Origin: Dehalococcoidia bacterium
Lineage (GTDB): Bacteria > Chloroflexota > Dehalococcoidia > JACVQG01
Direction of reading: 5' to 3'
Assembly: GCA_015661045.1 (NCBI GenBank)
Contig: JACVQG010000002.1
Location: 1 to 18,517 of the forward strand
Length of the DNA stretch: 18,517 nt
A model generated the notes under the pieces. It was not told where the DNA came from and ran no database searches. It saw nothing but the letters and a program-made list of their open reading frames with translations. Below, piece after piece: positions 6,518 through 14,706 of the stretch; the stretch's first letter is position 1; each line of letters starts with the position of its first letter. A program made the translations under genes and the position numbers.

Positions 6518-6826
6518 GTGCCAAAACAAAAAATCAGAGTTAGATTAAAGGCGTATGACCACCGGTTGCTGGACCAATCAGCAGCCCAAATAGTGGAGGT
6601 AGCGGAACGGACGGGAGCAATGGTAGCCGGGCCGATCCCTCTGCCAACGCGTATCGAGAAGTTTTGCGTTATACGTTCTGCATTTATTGATAAAGACTCC
6701 AGAGAGCAATTCGAGATCCGTACTCACAAACGGATACTTGATATTCTGGAGCCCACATCCAAAACTATTGATGCTTTAACCCAGTTGAATATGCCGGCGG
6801 GCGTGGATATTGAGATTAAAGCATAA
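6518..6826 (+). CDS. rpsJ: 30S ribosomal protein S10
   Basis: 102 residues from GTG 6518, 2 nt after the fusA stop. S10 belongs to the head of the small subunit and also acts as NusE in antitermination complexes with NusB. The start [19 protein letters not shown], 'GPIPLPTR', and '[20 protein letters not shown]' are canonical and the length is typical. Because the gene follows fusA almost without a gap, there is no room for an E. coli-style S10 leader bound by L4, so the S10 block appears to be read through from the str block. The usual tuf gene is missing between the two. Confidence 0.98.
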   Translation: MPKQKIRVRLKAYDHRLLDQSAAQIVEVAERTGAMVAGPIPLPTRIEKFCVIRSAFIDKDSREQFEIRTHKRILDILEPTSKTIDALTQLNMPAGVDIEIKA

Positions 6827-6856
6827 AGTGTTAGTATAGTAAACAGGGTTGAAAAT

Positions 6857-7483
6857 ATGTTAACTTTTCCAGGAATAATAGGCCGAAAAATAGGTATGAC
6901 TCAGGTTTTTCAGGATGATGGCCAGCGTATAGCAGTATCCGCTATCGAGGCTGGCCCGTGTTTAATCATCCAGGCAAAAAAAGAGTCAACTGAGGGTTAC
7001 AATGCTATTCAGCTTGGCTTTGGTGAGACGAAACGGCTGAATGAGCCGGAAAAGGGACACCTTAAGAAATTGGGCAACTTCAGACACCTTAAGGAATTCC
7101 GGATTACGGGAGACAACTTTAAGGTGGGTGATAAACTGGATGTAAGTATCTTTCAACCAGGCGACGTGGTGGATGTGATTGGTGTATCCAAAGGTAAAGG
7201 TTTCGCTGGAGGGGTAAAACGGCATCATTTTGCCGGAGGCCCCAAAACCCACGGGCAATCGGATAGGCATCGTGCACCCGGCTCTATAGGTTCTAATACC
7301 TTCCCTGGCCGGGTATGGAAAGGGCAACGCATGGCTGGACATCTGGGCGCTCAATGGGCTACCGTGCACCGCCTGAGGGTGGTTAAGGTAGACCCCGGCA
7401 AAAATTTGCTTTTACTTGAAGGAGCCGTCCCCGGCGCTAAAAACGGAATACTTTTTATAGAAAAGACGGAAAAAAGGAAGTAA
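6857..7483 (+). CDS. rplC: 50S ribosomal protein L3
   Basis: 208 residues from ATG 6857, 30 nt after rpsJ. L3 is one of two proteins that can initiate 50S assembly, and its loop reaches toward the peptidyl transferase centre. 'GIIGRKIGMTQVF' at the N-terminus, 'VIGVSKGKGFAGGVKRHHF' and 'GPKTHGQSDRHRAPGSIG' in the middle, and 'VKVDPGKNLLLLEGAVPG' near the end are diagnostic. The glutamine methylated by PrmB in E. coli lies in the 'GSIGQN' region; this protein has 'GSIGSN' there, so that modification is not expected. Length is normal. Confidence 0.98.
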   Translation: MLTFPGIIGRKIGMTQVFQDDGQRIAVSAIEAGPCLIIQAKKESTEGYNAIQLGFGETKRLNEPEKGHLKKLGNFRHLKEFRITGDNFKVGDKLDVSIFQPGDVVDVIGVSKGKGFAGGVKRHHFAGGPKTHGQSDRHRAPGSIGSNTFPGRVWKGQRMAGHLGAQWATVHRLRVVKVDPGKNLLLLEGAVPGAKNGILFIEKTEKRK

Positions 7484-7486
7484 CCT

Positions 7487-8131
7487 GTGCGTATACCGGT
7501 GCATAACCTCGCTGGCGAGATAATCGAAGAGATCGAGGTTCAAGACGCAGTCTTTGGGGTGCCTGCCAATATGTCGGTCATCCACCAGGCTCTAGTGCGG
7601 CAACTGGCTAACGCCCGGCAGGGCAATGCAGATACCAAAACACGTGGTGACGTGATAGGGAGCACGCGGAAACTTTTTAAGCAGAAAGGCACCGGCCATG
7701 CCAGAAGAGGCTCAATACGGGCTGGTGGGAAAAAAGGAAGCGGCGCAGTGTTTGGCCCACACCCGCGTGATTACAGGCAAGCCATGCCTAAAAAGATGCA
7801 CCGTTTAGCTTTAACAGGCGCCCTTTCGGAGAAAGTGCGAAGCGGCGAGCTTTTTGTAGTAAATGAACTCAAGGTCGAATCTCCAAAAACCCGGGTGGTT
7901 AAAGGTATACTGGATGTATTGAAAATAGCATCGCCAGCTCTTGTGGTAACAGGTAAGTCTGAACCCACCATGGTTCTGTCAGCGCGTAATATACCTGGAA
8001 TAAAGACCTTGCCGGTTTCTAATATAAACGTGGCTGATTTGCTTAAATACCGCCAGATGGTTATAACTGTGGAAGCAGTTCGTAAAGCAGAGTCAATTTG
8101 GGGGCCAAAAGAGGCCCAACCTGAAGCTTAA
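7487..8131 (+). CDS. rplD: 50S ribosomal protein L4
   Basis: 214 residues from GTG 7487, 3 nt after the rplC stop, with AAGGAAG just upstream. L4 has a globular part on the ribosome surface and a long loop lining the peptide exit tunnel. That loop is visible: 'KTRGDVIGSTRKLFKQKGTGHARRGSIRAGG' spans the conserved basic arm (quoted parts: KLFKQKGTGHARRGS), followed by 'GAVFGPHPRDY'. In E. coli, L4 also represses its own operon, but the leader it uses there is absent here. The C-terminus ends with a short Glu/Pro/Ala tail, 'PKEAQPEA'. Confidence 0.97.
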   Translation: MRIPVHNLAGEIIEEIEVQDAVFGVPANMSVIHQALVRQLANARQGNADTKTRGDVIGSTRKLFKQKGTGHARRGSIRAGGKKGSGAVFGPHPRDYRQAMPKKMHRLALTGALSEKVRSGELFVVNELKVESPKTRVVKGILDVLKIASPALVVTGKSEPTMVLSARNIPGIKTLPVSNINVADLLKYRQMVITVEAVRKAESIWGPKEAQPEA

Positions 8132-8143
8132 GGGATTGAAAAG

Positions 8144-8428
8144 ATGAATGTCCTGGAAATATTACGACGGCCTATCATAACAGAGAAGTCCACGGCCATG
8201 CAGGCCATGAGTAAATATGCCTTTGAGGTGTATTCCTGGGCTAATAAGATCCAGATAAAACAGGCTGTGGAAAAAGCATTCAACGTAAAAGTGGCAGCAG
8301 TGAACGTGATGATAATGCCCGGCAAAGAAAAACGGATGGGGCGAAGAATGACCCAAACTCCCGAGTGGAAAAAAGCTATCATTACCCTTAAGCCGGGACA
8401 CAAAATTACTTTAGTGGAAGGGGTGTGA
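8144..8428 (+). CDS. rplW: 50S ribosomal protein L23
   Basis: 94 residues from ATG 8144. L23 sits at the mouth of the exit tunnel and is the docking site for trigger factor and signal recognition particle. 'ILRRPIITEKST' near the start, 'YAFEVYSWANKIQIKQAVEKAF' centrally (core VYSWANKIQIKQAVE), and 'KVAAVNVMIMPGKEKR' are characteristic. Length is normal. It is placed between rplD and rplB, as in nearly all bacterial S10 operons. Confidence 0.97.
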   Translation: MNVLEILRRPIITEKSTAMQAMSKYAFEVYSWANKIQIKQAVEKAFNVKVAAVNVMIMPGKEKRMGRRMTQTPEWKKAIITLKPGHKITLVEGV

Positions 8429-8437
8429 GGTCAAGCT

Positions 8438-9262
8438 ATGGCTCTGAAAATATATAAGCCAACCTCACCAAGCCGCCGTGGTATGACTGGTTTCTCCTTT
8501 GAAGAGATTACAAAGGATAAGCCTGAAAAATCGTTGACAGAGCCACAGCGGAAGAGAGCCGGCAGGAATTTTCGAGGTAAGATTACAGTCTATCATCAGG
8601 GTGGGGGAGTCAAACGCCGGCTGCGCAATCTGGATTTTAAACGGGATAAATTTGATATTCCAGGCAAAGTAGCGGCTATTGAATATGATCCTAACCGCTC
8701 TGCCCGTATAGCCCTGGTCCATTATGCCGATGGGGAGAAACGTTACATTCTGGCGCCTCTGGGATTGCAGGTGGGTGTTACGATAATGTCTGGCACAAGC
8801 GCCGAAATAAAACCTGGCAACGCTTTGCCCATACGGATAATCCCATCGGGAACCCAGATACATAATATTGAGCTTCAAAAGGGGCACGGCGGACAGTTAG
8901 TGCGTAGCGCTGGAGTAGCCGCTCAGCTTATGACCAAAGAAGGAGACTACGCTCTGGTTCGTTTGCCTTCCGGCGAGATGAGACGCATACATATTGAGTG
9001 TATGGCCACCATCGGGCAGGTGGGTAACATCGAGCATCAGAACATCACCTGGGGTAAAGCAGGCCGAAAGCGCCTCCTGGGGATACGTCCCACTGTCAGG
9101 GGAACAGCTATGACGCCGCGGGACCATCCGCATGGTGGTGGTGAGGGGCGTTCTAAGCTTGGTATGCCTGGCCCCAAGACTCCGTGGGGCAAACCTACCC
9201 GGGGATATAAAACCCGTAAAAACAAGTTGTCCGATAAATTTATAGTGCAGCGAAGGAAGTAG
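8438..9262 (+). CDS. rplB: 50S ribosomal protein L2
   Basis: 274 residues from ATG 8438, 9 nt after rplW. L2 is the largest and one of the most conserved 50S proteins. It supports the peptidyl transferase region, subunit joining and tRNA binding. '[20 protein letters not shown]', '[15 protein letters not shown]' and '[20 protein letters not shown]' are diagnostic, and '[11 protein letters not shown]' (from residue 229) keeps the histidine needed for peptide-bond formation in E. coli. The usual 'AMNPVDHPHGG' reads '[11 protein letters not shown]' here, a small lineage-type difference. Length is normal. Confidence 0.98.
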   Translation: MALKIYKPTSPSRRGMTGFSFEEITKDKPEKSLTEPQRKRAGRNFRGKITVYHQGGGVKRRLRNLDFKRDKFDIPGKVAAIEYDPNRSARIALVHYADGEKRYILAPLGLQVGVTIMSGTSAEIKPGNALPIRIIPSGTQIHNIELQKGHGGQLVRSAGVAAQLMTKEGDYALVRLPSGEMRRIHIECMATIGQVGNIEHQNITWGKAGRKRLLGIRPTVRGTAMTPRDHPHGGGEGRSKLGMPGPKTPWGKPTRGYKTRKNKLSDKFIVQRRK

Positions 9263-9264
9263 AC

Positions 9265-9585
9265 ATGTCTCGCTCAACTAAAAAGGGACCTTTTATTGAC
9301 GCAAAGTTAAAAAAGAAAGTGGAAGCTATAATCCAGACCGGGCAAAAAACGGTGATAAAGACATGGTCCAGACCATCCGTAATCATGCCCCAGATGATTG
9401 GTATGACAATAGCCGTACATGATGGACGCAGACATGTGCCTGTTTTCATAACCGAGAATATGGTTGGCCACCGGTTGGGAGAATTTGCTCCCACGCGGAC
9501 GTTCCGTGGACACGGCGGTAAAGTAGAGAAGCTAACTCAACCAACTCCTGCTGCTCCTGCTCCGGCAGCGTCTAAGAAACCGTAG
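9265..9585 (+). CDS. rpsS: 30S ribosomal protein S19
   Basis: 106 residues from ATG 9265, 2 nt after rplB. S19 forms part of the head with S13 and contacts tRNA and the 50S bridge. '[15 protein letters not shown]', '[19 protein letters not shown]', and '[17 protein letters not shown]' are canonical. S19 is usually about 92-95 residues; this one continues after the conserved core with a Pro/Ala tail, '[15 protein letters not shown]', one of several such tails in the cluster. Confidence 0.98.
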   Translation: MSRSTKKGPFIDAKLKKKVEAIIQTGQKTVIKTWSRPSVIMPQMIGMTIAVHDGRRHVPVFITENMVGHRLGEFAPTRTFRGHGGKVEKLTQPTPAAPAPAASKKP

Positions 9586-9593
9586 AGGGTAAA

Positions 9594-9929
9594 GTGGAAG
9601 TTAAAGCTCTGGTAAAAGATATAGGTATCGCACCAAGGAAGGTGCGGCTGGTCGCAGACCTGGTAAAGGGTAAAAAGGTGTCCGATGCTTTGAATATTTT
9701 AAAATTTACCCCGACTCCGGCTGCTCGATTTATGGCTAAAGTGGTTAAATCTGCGGCAGCCAATGCTGAGAACAATAACCAGTTGTCGCCGGATGGTTTA
9801 GTGGTTACGAACATATTGGTCAATCAAGGGCATACTTTAAATCGGGCCCGCCCCCAATCACGGGGGAGGATGTCCCCGTGGAAACGGCGCTCAAGTCATA
9901 TTACTGTAATAGTAGAGGGAGAGGCCTGA
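9594..9929 (+). CDS. rplV: 50S ribosomal protein L22
   Basis: 111 residues from GTG 9594, preceded by an AGAGGG ribosome site. L22 lines the exit tunnel with a long beta-hairpin; changes there cause macrolide resistance. The core 'IAPRKVRLVADLVKGKKVSDAL' (core PRKVRLVADLVKGK), 'SAAANAENN' and the C-terminal 'RGRMSPWKRRSSHITVIV' show the fold. The stop codon overlaps the rpsC ATG by one base (TGATG). Length is typical. Confidence 0.97.
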   Translation: MEVKALVKDIGIAPRKVRLVADLVKGKKVSDALNILKFTPTPAARFMAKVVKSAAANAENNNQLSPDGLVVTNILVNQGHTLNRARPQSRGRMSPWKRRSSHITVIVEGEA

Positions 9930-10654
9930 TGGGCCATAAAGTTCATCCTATCGGTTTCCGTCTCGGCGTTCACCGGGACTGGCTTGCCAAATGGTACGCC
10001 GATAAACACTATACAGAGATGTTACAGGAAGACTTGAAGATCCGTAGTACTGTGGTTTCCAGCTATCCAGAGGCTGGTATAGCTAAGGTTGAAATCGAGA
10101 GGCAGGCTAACCAGGTTACGATTACCATTTATACTGCACGCCCGGGTATAGTAATCGGACGGTCGGGGCAGCGGGTGGATGAGACGAGACAGAAACTGGA
10201 GAAACTTACTGGAAAGAAATTGCGCTTGAATATCCAGGAAGTCCGCCAGCCCGAGTTAGATGCTTATCTGGTTGCCAGAAGCGTGGCTGAACAGATGGAA
10301 CGACGGGTGGCCTTCCGCCGTGCGATGAGACAAGCTGTCACGCGTTCTATGCAGGGCGGAGCAAAAGGTATAAAAGTAATCTGCTCAGGCCGGTTAGGTG
10401 GAGCTGAAATCGCCCGTCGAGAAACGGCGAAAGATGGACGATTACCGCTTCAAACCCTGCGGGCAGATATTGATTTTGGGATAGCAGAGGCTCATACAAC
10501 TTTGGGCCTAATAGGTGTTAAGGTATGGATTTATCGTGGAGATATAATACCAACAAAAGAGGTTGTAACTGCGGTAACGGCTGCAGCCGGTTCGCCGGCG
10601 TCACCGGCTCCAACCCCAACTCCAGTTCCATCTCCTGCACCACGTAAGCCATAG
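9929..10654 (+). CDS. rpsC: 30S ribosomal protein S3
   Basis: 241 residues. The start chosen is ATG 9929, giving the universal beginning [13 protein letters not shown], with GGGAGAGG just upstream. A longer frame from 9878 exists but would add 17 non-conserved residues inside rplV. S3 lies at the mRNA entry channel, where with S4 and S5 it acts as the mRNA helicase. A KH domain with the GxxG loop 'VIGRSG' (75-80) and the C-terminal '[15 protein letters not shown]...[15 protein letters not shown]' (quoted in part) are clear. After 'PTKEVV' the protein carries an extra Pro/Ala/Thr tail, '[20 protein letters not shown]', of unknown use. Confidence 0.97.
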   Translation: MGHKVHPIGFRLGVHRDWLAKWYADKHYTEMLQEDLKIRSTVVSSYPEAGIAKVEIERQANQVTITIYTARPGIVIGRSGQRVDETRQKLEKLTGKKLRLNIQEVRQPELDAYLVARSVAEQMERRVAFRRAMRQAVTRSMQGGAKGIKVICSGRLGGAEIARRETAKDGRLPLQTLRADIDFGIAEAHTTLGLIGVKVWIYRGDIIPTKEVVTAVTAAAGSPASPAPTPTPVPSPAPRKP

Positions 10655-10692
10655 GTAATATTTCTACAGAGAGATATAGGTAGTAAAAAACT

Positions 10693-11121
10693 ATGTTACA
10701 GCCTAAAAGAGTCAAATATCGGCGTTCACACCGTGGACGGCGTAAAGGGGTTGCCCGGTCGGGGAATACCCTAGCCTTTGGTGACTTCGGCTTACAAGCC
10801 ATGGAGTCAGCCTGGCTAACCTCCCGTCAGATAGAGGCAGCCCGGCGGGCTATGACCCACTATGTAAAACGTGGCGGCAAAATATGGATACGTATCTTCC
10901 CCGATAAGCCTGTAAGTAAAAAGCCCCTTGAGGTTCGCATGGGTGGAGGCAAGGGTACACCCGAATTCTGGGTGGCTGTGGTGAAACCAGGGAAAGTAAT
11001 GTTCGAAATGAGCGATGTTAAAGAAGATGTGGCGCGGGAAGCTATGCGCCTGGCTTCGGATAAATTACCCATCCCTGTTAAATTTCTGTGCCGTCATGAA
11101 AATATTCAGGAGACAGCATGA
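10693..11121 (+). CDS. rplP: 50S ribosomal protein L16
   Basis: 142 residues from ATG 10693, 38 nt after rpsC. L16 sits beside the A site and helps position aminoacyl-tRNA and the central protuberance. '[16 protein letters not shown]', '[27 protein letters not shown]' (core [20 protein letters not shown]) and '[20 protein letters not shown]' are canonical. Arg at the position hydroxylated in E. coli L16 (within 'VRMGGGKG') is present. Its stop overlaps the rpmC start (ATGA). Confidence 0.98.
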   Translation: MLQPKRVKYRRSHRGRRKGVARSGNTLAFGDFGLQAMESAWLTSRQIEAARRAMTHYVKRGGKIWIRIFPDKPVSKKPLEVRMGGGKGTPEFWVAVVKPGKVMFEMSDVKEDVAREAMRLASDKLPIPVKFLCRHENIQETA

Positions 11122-11318
11122 AACCGGAAGAAATTAGAGCTCTGGGGCCTGAGGAACTGAAGAAACACTTGGCAGAAGCGGAGCGTGAGCTCTTTAATCT
11201 CCGTTTCAGGCATGCTACCCGCCAGTTAGTTAATAACCGGGAGGTAGTAAAAACCAGGAAAAAGATAGCCCAAATGTTAACTATTCAGCACGAGAGGGTA
11301 TTGGGTATAACGCGATGA
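11118..11318 (+). CDS. rpmC: 50S ribosomal protein L29
   Basis: 66 residues from ATG 11118, overlapping the rplP stop by 4 nt. L29 is a small helical protein near the exit tunnel, next to L23. '[20 protein letters not shown]', '[14 protein letters not shown]' and '[13 protein letters not shown]' match the family. Length is normal. The next gene again overlaps by ATGA. Confidence 0.97.
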   Translation: MKPEEIRALGPEELKKHLAEAERELFNLRFRHATRQLVNNREVVKTRKKIAQMLTIQHERVLGITR

Positions 11319-11734
11319 CGACTGAGCATCAAATAAAAACGCGTATAGGCCGCATTGTTAGCGATAAAATGGATAAGACTGTAGTAGTAGAGGTCGAAAG
11401 TCGCTATAAACATCCTTTATATAAAAAGATCCTGCGGCGCACCAGCAAGTACAAAGCCCACAACGAAAATAATGAAGCCAAAGCCGGTTATACGGTTAGA
11501 ATTATTGAAACACGGCCTTTATCCAAAGAAAAACGTTGGCGGGTTGCGGAAATAATCTCCACGGGTGAGATAGTCCAGCTACCTCGGCAGGTTACGGAAG
11601 CTCCTCCCATTGAAAAAATAGAGCCGGTAGTAGGGGACCAGTCAACAGAAGAAGTTGTTGCGATAACTGAAAGTCCGGTAACGGAGACTCCTCCAGCGGC
11701 AGGGGAAACACAGGCAGAACAAACAAAGGGTTAA
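11315..11734 (+). CDS. rpsQ: 30S ribosomal protein S17 with long C-terminal extension
   Basis: 139 residues from ATG 11315, overlapping rpmC by 4 nt. S17 binds the 5' domain of 16S rRNA early in assembly. The OB-fold core is clear: '[20 protein letters not shown]' then '[19 protein letters not shown]' and '[20 protein letters not shown]'. Bacterial S17 is usually 80-90 residues. Here about 50 residues follow residue 90, rich in Glu, Thr, Pro, Ala and Val ('[18 protein letters not shown]'). This acidic, probably unfolded tail would face solvent and is unusual for a protein whose core is basic. The frame is open without interruption and the next gene follows after 66 nt, so a frameshift is not needed to explain it. 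Confidence 0.95.
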   Translation: MTTEHQIKTRIGRIVSDKMDKTVVVEVESRYKHPLYKKILRRTSKYKAHNENNEAKAGYTVRIIETRPLSKEKRWRVAEIISTGEIVQLPRQVTEAPPIEKIEPVVGDQSTEEVVAITESPVTETPPAAGETQAEQTKG

Positions 11735-11759
11735 TCAAGGTAACAAACTTATATATAAA
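11731..11759 (+). promoter_or_regulatory. Weak candidate promoter before rplN
   Basis: TTAATC (11731-11736), a 17-bp spacer and TATAAA (11754-11759), in the widest gap of the S10/spc region. The -10 is good but the -35 matches poorly. It sits where the E. coli spc operon promoter lies, before rplN, so it may be an internal start of transcription. Confidence 0.25.
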
Positions 11760-11800
11760 ATTCCGGAAAATAAACTATTAAATGTAAGGACTAATCAGGT

Positions 11801-12169
11801 ATGATTCAGACCTATACCAGGCTAAAAGTGGCTGATAATACGGGCGCCCGGCAGATAATGTGCATCAATATCCCCGGCAATTCCCGGCGACGTTACGCAG
11901 AGATTGGCGATATAATCGTGGCTGCAGTTAAGCAAGCTACACCGGGGGGTTCTGTAAAAAAAGGCGAAGTGGTAAAAGCGGTGATTGTGCGGTTAAAGAG
12001 TAATTATCGCCGCCAGGATGGCTCATATATACGTTTTGATGAGAATGCAGCCGTTATCCTGGATGAGAAGAATAATCCGAAGGGTACCCGCGTGTTTGGA
12101 CCCGTTGCCAGGGAGCTCAGGGAAAAGAATTTTATGAAGATTGTATCCCTGGCTGCCGAGGTGTTGTAA
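11801..12169 (+). CDS. rplN: 50S ribosomal protein L14
   Basis: 122 residues from ATG 11801, with AAGGA about 11 nt upstream. L14 lies on the 50S interface, forms a bridge to 16S rRNA, and is the target of the silencing factor RsfS. '[22 protein letters not shown]', read as the core [17 protein letters not shown], plus '[15 protein letters not shown]', '[32 protein letters not shown]' (core [11 protein letters not shown]) and '[11 protein letters not shown]' are canonical. Length is normal. It is the first gene of the spc-like block. Confidence 0.98.
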   Translation: MIQTYTRLKVADNTGARQIMCINIPGNSRRRYAEIGDIIVAAVKQATPGGSVKKGEVVKAVIVRLKSNYRRQDGSYIRFDENAAVILDEKNNPKGTRVFGPVARELREKNFMKIVSLAAEVL

Positions 12170-12170
12170 T

Positions 12171-12482
12171 ATGAAAATACATAAAAACGATAGTGTGCTG
12201 GTAATACGGGGTAAGGATAAAGGCAAAAAGGGCAAAGTGCTTCATGCCTTCCCGAAAGAAAACCGTGTTATAGTAGAAAAAGTAAATATGATAAAGCGGC
12301 ATGCCAGAGCGCGGGGCCCAGTCCGTCAGGCTGGAATTGTCGAAAGAGAGGCCCCAATTAACGTCGCAAAAGTAATGATACTGTGTGGCAAGTGCAGTCA
12401 TCCCGTCCGTATTGGATACAGGAGCTTAGAGGATGGTAAAAGGGTGCGCTTTTGTCATGCATGTACCGAGGTAATAGACTGA
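12171..12482 (+). CDS. rplX: 50S ribosomal protein L24, zinc-ribbon type
   Basis: 103 residues from ATG 12171, 1 nt after the rplN stop; a longer frame from 12141 would add ten unrelated residues inside rplN. L24 is an assembly initiator near the exit tunnel. The KOW motif '[21 protein letters not shown]' (core [12 protein letters not shown]) and '[11 protein letters not shown]' show the family. The C-terminal part carries two CxxC pairs, Cys72/Cys75 and Cys95/Cys98, the zinc-ribbon form known in many L24 proteins. Confidence 0.97.
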   Translation: MKIHKNDSVLVIRGKDKGKKGKVLHAFPKENRVIVEKVNMIKRHARARGPVRQAGIVEREAPINVAKVMILCGKCSHPVRIGYRSLEDGKRVRFCHACTEVID

Positions 12483-12489
12483 GGTTAAA

Positions 12490-13038
12490 ATGGCACGTTT
12501 AAAGATTCAATACCAAAAAGAGATTATCCCGGCTCTGATGAAAGAGTTCAGCTACAATAATATCATGCAAGTGCCTCATTTGAAGAAGGTAGTTCTCAAT
12601 ATCGGCGCTGGCGAAGCTACAACTAATGCTAAGATATTAGAGGCAGCACAGCGGGACCTGACCACGATAGCTGGCCAGCACGCTGTAATAACTAAATCCA
12701 AGAAATCTATCTCTGCCTTTAAACTCAGGGAAGGCCAACCTATCGGGACCATGGTTACCATGCGCGGCCAGCGCATGTACGACTTTATGGAAAGGTTCAT
12801 TGGCTCAGTCCTGCCCCGCATCAGGGATTTCCAGGGGATTCCCCGGACTTCTTTCGATGGAAGAGGGAATTACCATATGGGTTTAAAAGAACAATTGGTG
12901 TTTCCTGAGATAGAATATGATAAGATTGATAAGATACGTGGCCTGGAAATAAGCTTCGTAACCAGCGCACGGAATGACCAGGAGGCCCTGCGGCTGTTGG
13001 AACTAATGGGTATGCCTTTTCAGAAGGGAGTAGACTGA
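12490..13038 (+). CDS. rplE: 50S ribosomal protein L5
   Basis: 182 residues from ATG 12490, with GAGG 7 nt upstream. L5 binds 5S rRNA together with L18 and contacts the P-site tRNA. '[16 protein letters not shown]', '[20 protein letters not shown]' and '[22 protein letters not shown]' (core [15 protein letters not shown]) and 'LGMPF' are canonical. Length is normal. Confidence 0.98.
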   Translation: MARLKIQYQKEIIPALMKEFSYNNIMQVPHLKKVVLNIGAGEATTNAKILEAAQRDLTTIAGQHAVITKSKKSISAFKLREGQPIGTMVTMRGQRMYDFMERFIGSVLPRIRDFQGIPRTSFDGRGNYHMGLKEQLVFPEIEYDKIDKIRGLEISFVTSARNDQEALRLLELMGMPFQKGVD

Positions 13039-13045
13039 GGCTTTA

Positions 13046-13231
13046 ATGGCAAAAATATCGAAAATAGTTAAATCCAAGAGAACGCCTAAATATAAAGTAC
13101 AACAGCATAACCGCTGTCAACTGTGTGGCCGGCCTCGATCATTTATACGCCGGTTCGGTCTGTGTCGTATTTGTTTCAGGAAATTAGCCCTTAAGGGAGA
13201 GATACCAGGAGTCAGGAAGTCAAGCTGGTAA
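13046..13231 (+). CDS. rpsZ: 30S ribosomal protein S14, type Z (zinc-binding)
   Basis: 61 residues from ATG 13046. S14 supports the small-subunit head beside S3 and S10. Four cysteines form the zinc site: Cys24 and Cys27 in 'RCQLCGRPR', and Cys40 and Cys43 in '[11 protein letters not shown]', which defines the short, zinc-containing form. Ending '[11 protein letters not shown]' is typical. It is often written rpsN type Z. It lies between rplE and rpsH, the usual place. Confidence 0.97.
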   Translation: MAKISKIVKSKRTPKYKVQQHNRCQLCGRPRSFIRRFGLCRICFRKLALKGEIPGVRKSSW

Positions 13232-13288
13232 AGTTATTTTCCAAGTTTATCGAAAACTGAGGTTTTTGGGGAGGTTAAAGAGAGTTCT

Positions 13289-13684
13289 GTGGTAAATGAT
13301 CCTATAAGCGACATGCTCACCAGGCTACGTAATGCCATTATGGTTGGTCACGATGTTGTTCTGGTACCTGTGTCCAGAATGAAAATAGCTATCTCCAGAA
13401 TCCTTAAACAGGAAGGTTTCATTTCCGATTACGAAGTCCTTCGGGGGAAACCGCAGCGAATGATTCGTCTCCATGTTAAATATTTCGGTAAGAAAGAAGC
13501 AGCGCTGAACGGCTTAAAAAGGGTAAGCCGTCCGGGGCTCAGGATTTATGTACAGAAAGGGGAAATCCCCCGGGTTTATGGTGGATTGGGGGTAGCAATT
13601 TTAAGTACCTCGAAAGGTATTATGACAGGCCAGCAAGCGTGGAAACGGCACGTAGGCGGTGAGTTGCTTTGCTTTATCTGGTAA
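13289..13684 (+). CDS. rpsH: 30S ribosomal protein S8
   Basis: 131 residues from GTG 13289, with GGGGAGG about 17 nt upstream and AGAG closer. S8 binds the central domain of 16S rRNA and represses spc-type operons in E. coli. 'DPISDMLTRLRNAIMVGHDVV' (core SDMLTRLRNA), 'ISRILKQEGFISDYEV' and the C-terminal 'STSKGIMTGQQAWKRHVGGELL' (core STSKGIMT) are canonical. The 57-nt gap before it holds a weak AGTTT/AAACT stem only; an S8-binding site is not obvious. Confidence 0.97.
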   Translation: MVNDPISDMLTRLRNAIMVGHDVVLVPVSRMKIAISRILKQEGFISDYEVLRGKPQRMIRLHVKYFGKKEAALNGLKRVSRPGLRIYVQKGEIPRVYGGLGVAILSTSKGIMTGQQAWKRHVGGELLCFIW

Positions 13685-13730
13685 TAAGCCAATTCGCCGG
13701 TATAAATCATAATTAACTTATAGGAAGACT

Positions 13731-14285
13731 ATGTCAAGAATAGGTAGAAAACCCATCCCGTTGCCTCAAGGGGTGAGCGTGGATATAAAAGGTAGTGAGG
13801 TACAGGTGAAGGGAGCTAAAGGTGAGCTCAAGCGGACCCTCCACCCGGACATGGTTCTTGCCCGGCAGGATGGGCAGCTTGTTGTAACCCGACCCAGCGA
13901 AAGTAAGTTACATAAGTCTCTTCATGGCCTGACAAGGACTCTCGTAGCTAACATGGTGGAAGGTGTTAGCAAGGGCTTTGAGAAATCCCTGGATATAAGC
14001 GGGGTAGGTTACAGAGCACAGAAAAGCGGTGACAAAATAACTTTGCAGGTTGGCTTTACCGGCCCTAGAGAATTTACCCCACCCCCTGGCATCTCTTTGG
14101 TAGTAGAAGGAACAAACAAGATAAAAGTGCAGGGTATTGATAAAGAACTGGTGGGTTTGGTGGCAGCTCATATCAGAGAAATCCGCCCTCCAGATGCATA
14201 CAAGGGTAAAGGTATAAAGTATTCAAATGAAAGGATTCGCCTTAAGCCTGGTAAAGCTGGCAAGGCTACAGCGAAGAAAAAATAA
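13731..14285 (+). CDS. rplF: 50S ribosomal protein L6
   Basis: 184 residues from ATG 13731, with AGGAAG 6 nt upstream. L6 contacts the sarcin-ricin region and the factor-binding site. '[19 protein letters not shown]', '[23 protein letters not shown]' (core [19 protein letters not shown]) and '[20 protein letters not shown]' are diagnostic. Its stop codon overlaps the rplR start by one base (TAATG). Confidence 0.98.
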   Translation: MSRIGRKPIPLPQGVSVDIKGSEVQVKGAKGELKRTLHPDMVLARQDGQLVVTRPSESKLHKSLHGLTRTLVANMVEGVSKGFEKSLDISGVGYRAQKSGDKITLQVGFTGPREFTPPPGISLVVEGTNKIKVQGIDKELVGLVAAHIREIRPPDAYKGKGIKYSNERIRLKPGKAGKATAKKK

Positions 14286-14653
14286 TGGTCGCTAAAGCTA
14301 ATTCTCGCGCTTCCCGTGTAGCCAGACATATACGGGTAAGAAAAAAAGTTGCGGGGACACCAGTCCGTCCTAGATTGGCTGTGTTCCGTAGCGCCAAACA
14401 TATTTATGCCCAGGTTATTGACGATAGTCTGGGGCGTACCCTGGTCGCAGCTTCAAGTCTGGAAGAAAAGATATCAGCCGATGTTAAGGATAAGAAAAAG
14501 GGCGAGGTAAGTGTTGTAATCGGAAAATTAATAGCCGAAAGGGCGATTGCCAAAGGTATTGCTCTGGTGGCTTTCGACCGGGGGGGGTATAAATACCACG
14601 GTCGTATCAAACTGTTGGCGGATGCTGCAAGAGAGGCCGGGCTAAAGTTTTAA
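14285..14653 (+). CDS. rplR: 50S ribosomal protein L18
   Basis: 122 residues from ATG 14285, sharing one base with the rplF stop. L18 binds 5S rRNA and, with L5, joins it to the large subunit. '[20 protein letters not shown]', '[13 protein letters not shown]' and the C-terminal '[24 protein letters not shown]' (core [20 protein letters not shown]) are canonical. Length is normal. Confidence 0.98.
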   Translation: MVAKANSRASRVARHIRVRKKVAGTPVRPRLAVFRSAKHIYAQVIDDSLGRTLVAASSLEEKISADVKDKKKGEVSVVIGKLIAERAIAKGIALVAFDRGGYKYHGRIKLLADAAREAGLKF

Positions 14654-14706
14654 GAGGTCTCGTGGCCCTCCGTGCAAGGGGGGTGGATTGAAACAAGGAG
14701 TCTTAT

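Noticed and set aside
9878..9928. Upstream extension of rpsC
   Set aside because: The added residues lie inside rplV and match nothing; MGHKVHP from 9929 is the universal S3 start.
12141..12170. Upstream extension of rplX
   Set aside because: Ten residues inside rplN with no family likeness; ATG 12171 gives the standard L24 start.
13232..13288. Hairpin before rpsH as a terminator
   Set aside because: The AGTTT/AAACT stem is only 5 bp and the T-run is 12 nt away; it would not terminate and the operon clearly continues.
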